A stretch of 64,000 nucleotides of DNA, from contig VYZB01000343.1 in the NCBI GenBank assembly GCA_013397455.1, positions 211,124-275,123 on the forward strand, in the 5' to 3' direction. This DNA comes from Crotophaga sulcirostris (lineage: Eukaryota > Chordata > Aves > Cuculiformes > Crotophagidae). The notes under the pieces were generated by a model that was not told where the DNA came from, did no database searches, and worked only from the letters and a program-made list of their open reading frames with translations. Below are positions 61,084 through 64,000 of the stretch, one piece after another. The position numbers and the translations under genes are program-made. Each line of letters begins with the position of its first letter. Position 1 is the stretch's first letter.

Positions 61084-63946
61084 GTTTACTGTAGTTTTAT
61101 GTTAATATTCCAATTTTATTCGTGTTGGCATTCATTCTGAAACCTGTAACTACTGACTTTAGCATGCCAAGAACTTGAGATGCTTCCACTGACATACCAA
61201 ACAGCAAATATTCTGTTTTATGAATTAGACAAAAACTCGAATAAAAGCTGACTGGATCAACTCTCAGCTTACAGTTCATCTCCAGACATGCAGGAAACAC
61301 AATCAAAATTAGTTAAGAGCTCTCTTGTTTATGGAGCTGACAGGATAAAGCATCATAGATCAGAATAAGATGAAGTGCTTTTGATTTAAAATTGTTCGGG
61401 CAGGAAGATAAAAGTGAAGTTTTGTACGTTCCATCTGTAGGCCTTTTACTGTATAGGGATAAATATATTTAATACAGGCCATTCTCATCCCAGTGAGGTG
61501 CAGCATGCATAAAGCTTTGTACAGGTTTGCTTTTTTTAAAAACCAAAGTTTATACATTTCACATGCATAATCTAAAATCCTGAGGAAAACAGATAGCATA
61601 CGGTTTTTGATGACATTGATATTAAAAACATCAAAAAAGCCTGCATCAGTGCTTAATTGCTAATGCACTTATACTAAGTAAGGCATGCTGTTTGTGTTTA
61701 GAGCCCTGTGGTCTTCATTATTGCTTTGATTTGCGTATCTCAAGAATTCCAGCAGCATTAGGTAGAGATACGTGGTACAAAACTGAACCTTTCTTGATCA
61801 TTTTATCATGGATATATTTTAAACTTGTATAGGGATAAGCACGAAGGAGTCATGCATATGTATAAATAATGTATTCGACCAGTGTAAAAATAGTTCCGTT
61901 GATGTATTTGAAATGTAAGTACATTTTGTGCCACTAACACTGTGATATATAAAAGAGATGCTGAATGCCTTTTAATGTTGTGTTTTGTACTTTGAATCAT
62001 ATTGAAGAGTTTTAATTTGTAATTTCAATAGATATTTTAAATGAATATGTCTCCTGTGATTCTTAATAGTTACTTTTTAGTGCTGGATGTTAAACTAAAG
62101 AAAAGTGCTGCTGTTATGGTAGTATTCCCTTTGCTTATCAGCCTCTCCGTCCTTCAGAGCATGACCAGCCTGTAGCCTGGAGATGTCCTGCTGCAGTTCT
62201 GGGCATAACTGCAATTTCTGGTTCATCATCTCCTGGTTTAGCCAGAAGAGTGAATTTGTTTATCTCTAAACCTGACTTGTCACACAACTGGATCTTTGGT
62301 CCAGCTCCTGTTGCAGTCCACTGATGGACTGGGTGAATTTGCTGCTCTGAGAAGCACTCCAAGATGTGTGTATATTCTTGCACCACAGGTTTAGGTCTGG
62401 TGGAGGTGGCTGCCAGTAACTTGTATTCCCCTAGGTTTGGTGTTGTGGAGGTGAAACTTTTAAAGGCAAAGCCCAGCCTCCTGCACAGCAGTGTATACTT
62501 AATTCTGACGGTGGGAATGTGCTCTCATGTTCTTCACTCCATTGACAGGCACTTTGCATTTTGCCAGAAATGCAATTGAGTACACAGTCTTTCCTTCAGT
62601 CACCACGTTTTCTTTCTCAATTGTTAAGATACACTTTGTCTATACCCATAAAAAAGCACAGGCACAATTTCTTCAAAAACAGTGTGTACATAACTAATAT
62701 CCATGTATGTGCTTTATACCTCGCAATTAAAGAAAAATCAAGGCCACGTAATAGCTGCTACTCAGTCACTCCTTCTTCCACTTTCATGGAGCATAATAAT
62801 TTTGCTCCATGAGGGAAAGATCAGTTTAGATATTTTGTTCAATTAATTGGACAGAAAATAGTCTATGAATTCCACAAGGGGTTTTGACCTAGTCAGGGAG
62901 CAGGTACGTTTAACAAAGCAATCTTTCTGCTGTCTTCCTCTGCTCCCACAGCCTGTTGCTTGCAATTAGGGTATAGTTTGCTTTGCAGTTTTCTTTCAGA
63001 GAGAAGGATTATTTCTCAGGCACATGCAATTATTATGTAGCTTAGTAATGTTTCCTTGATCTCTCTGCCAAGTTCAGTTTACTTTGCTGTATAGGGATTT
63101 TCTTACCCATACTTTCAGCTGTGTGACTGGGTTTCTGCACAAGTCTGTAATCAGACAATCAAGCACTGCAGAAACTAAATGGAGTAACAGACTTCAGGGA
63201 CTCAGCTGTCTAAAATTAGAGTGTTTACGTTGAATTCTTAAATGGCAAACTTCTAACCCATGTATGTTCTAGTACAGTATTCAGGATCATTCAGTCACCA
63301 CATCTGTAGTAATCGGTTCTGTTAGAAGTGGCCCCAAGCCCAGAATAACTCTTGAACAATACATGGGCATTGGATGTTCAGGTCCAAAATCATGCTAGTA
63401 ATGGTCCTCTAAAAATGGAGCACTTGAGGTAATTGAAACCCACATCACATAAACATTGTGCTAGTCCTAGTATTCTGCTAGTTATAATGGTTCTGAGAGG
63501 TGTGACTGTAGAAATTTAATTATGTACACACACAATGAGAGTAGTTCTAGAGCTTACCACTGCCAACTTGGAAGCACCGTGCATCTACAATAATATTTTT
63601 TATTATTATTATTGGAGATACTCTAGGATGTTTATCGTAAGAGATTTTGTGCTGTGAGTGCTTTCCTGTTGCCAGTGCATCCACACCAAGAGTCTTATTT
63701 TATGCAGGATATATAAAAACTAATGGAACTTTTGTTGATTTTGAAAATAAAAAGAGAGAAAAGACTGTTTTGTACAAGGAAGACTTTGCTACCCAGACTC
63801 TGTGCTCTGCAAACCAAGATTCAGCCTTGAATCTGACACCACTTAATATTTGTCGTAAGTCAGATATCTGACTGAAATGCTGGCAGTCAGTGCAAAGACA
63901 TATTGGTTGCTGAGACGTTTCCTTTCCCATTGTGCTCCTTACTAAG
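61084..63946. other. Downstream flank of RNF144A, no gene recognised
   Basis: AT-rich sequence, possibly including a more distal part of the 3' UTR (extra AATAAA words at 61240 and 63746). On the minus strand, 62130-62400 reads in two frames as coiled-coil-like peptide with stops between, a possible decayed coding fragment. A short TTA tract is at 63600-63613. No intact exon or RNA gene is seen. Confidence 0.6.
63600..63613. repeat. Short TTA/ATT microsatellite
   Basis: Four to five ATT units follow a T-run. It is a short simple repeat without further signal. Confidence 0.8.
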
Positions 63947-64000
63947 ATCATAGAATCATAGAATACCAAGTTCTCAGGGACCTCAAGGATCATCTGGTCC
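63947..64000 (-). mobile_element. CR1 LINE, 3' end, cut by the window end
   Basis: The reverse-orientation CR1 terminus ATCATAGAATCATAGAATACC is followed by a diverged GGACCTCAAGGATCATCTGG block (the usual site of 'AAGGGACCT...GATCATCTAGTCC'). The element continues past the window edge, so its length is unknown. Confidence 0.9.

Noticed and set aside
1..64000. CRISPR arrays, tRNA or rRNA genes, bacterial-type operons and phage-like modules
   Set aside because: None is visible. The only regular direct repeat is the 16-bp array with no spacers, and the spliced gene and CR1 elements show that this is a bird nuclear genome.

Overview
This window is vertebrate nuclear DNA, almost certainly from a bird. 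It is AT-rich and mostly non-coding. Its recognisable interspersed repeats are mainly CR1 retrotransposons with the typical avian 3' ends (short tandem units such as GATTCTAT before the integration point). There are no bacterial-style genes, operons or RNA genes. A single ambiguous base (n at 3612) marks an assembly uncertainty inside a tandem repeat.

The one gene I can support is RNF144A, a membrane-anchored RING-between-RING E3 ubiquitin ligase, on the + strand. Its whole coding region is present in seven exons: 35674-35808, 49479-49583, 49784-49844, 50839-51046, 52826-52973, 54240-54329 and 57320-57451. Every intron is GT-AG and the phases join exactly to give 292 codons plus stop. All eight zinc ligands of RING1, those of the IBR domain, the catalytic cysteine (C198) in RING2 and a C-terminal membrane segment with a GxxxG motif are intact.

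Layout: 1-173 is the 3' end of a CR1 element. 174-35662 is presumably upstream or 5'-UTR intron sequence of RNF144A. It holds a 16-bp tandem repeat (3518-3707), a minus-strand CR1 with an internal deletion (13584-14845), a 2.3-kb plus-strand CR1 carrying dead endonuclease/reverse-transcriptase remnants (about 30835-33115) and a short CR1 tail (34049-34135). 35663-57451 is the coding part of RNF144A, including a 13.7-kb intron after the first coding exon. 57452 onward is the 3' UTR, with candidate poly(A) signals at 59151 and 60742, three Pumilio-type motifs and an AU-rich element. 60915-61083 looks like an ancient amniote MIR-type CORE-SINE. The window ends in the start of another minus-strand CR1 (63947-64000).

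I did not find an undescribed multi-gene system. The most useful leads are the old SINE beside the RNF144A 3' end, a small CpG cluster with a good splice-donor match in the last intron, the disordered 16-bp tandem repeat, and a possible decayed coding fragment on the minus strand near 62.1-62.4 kb.
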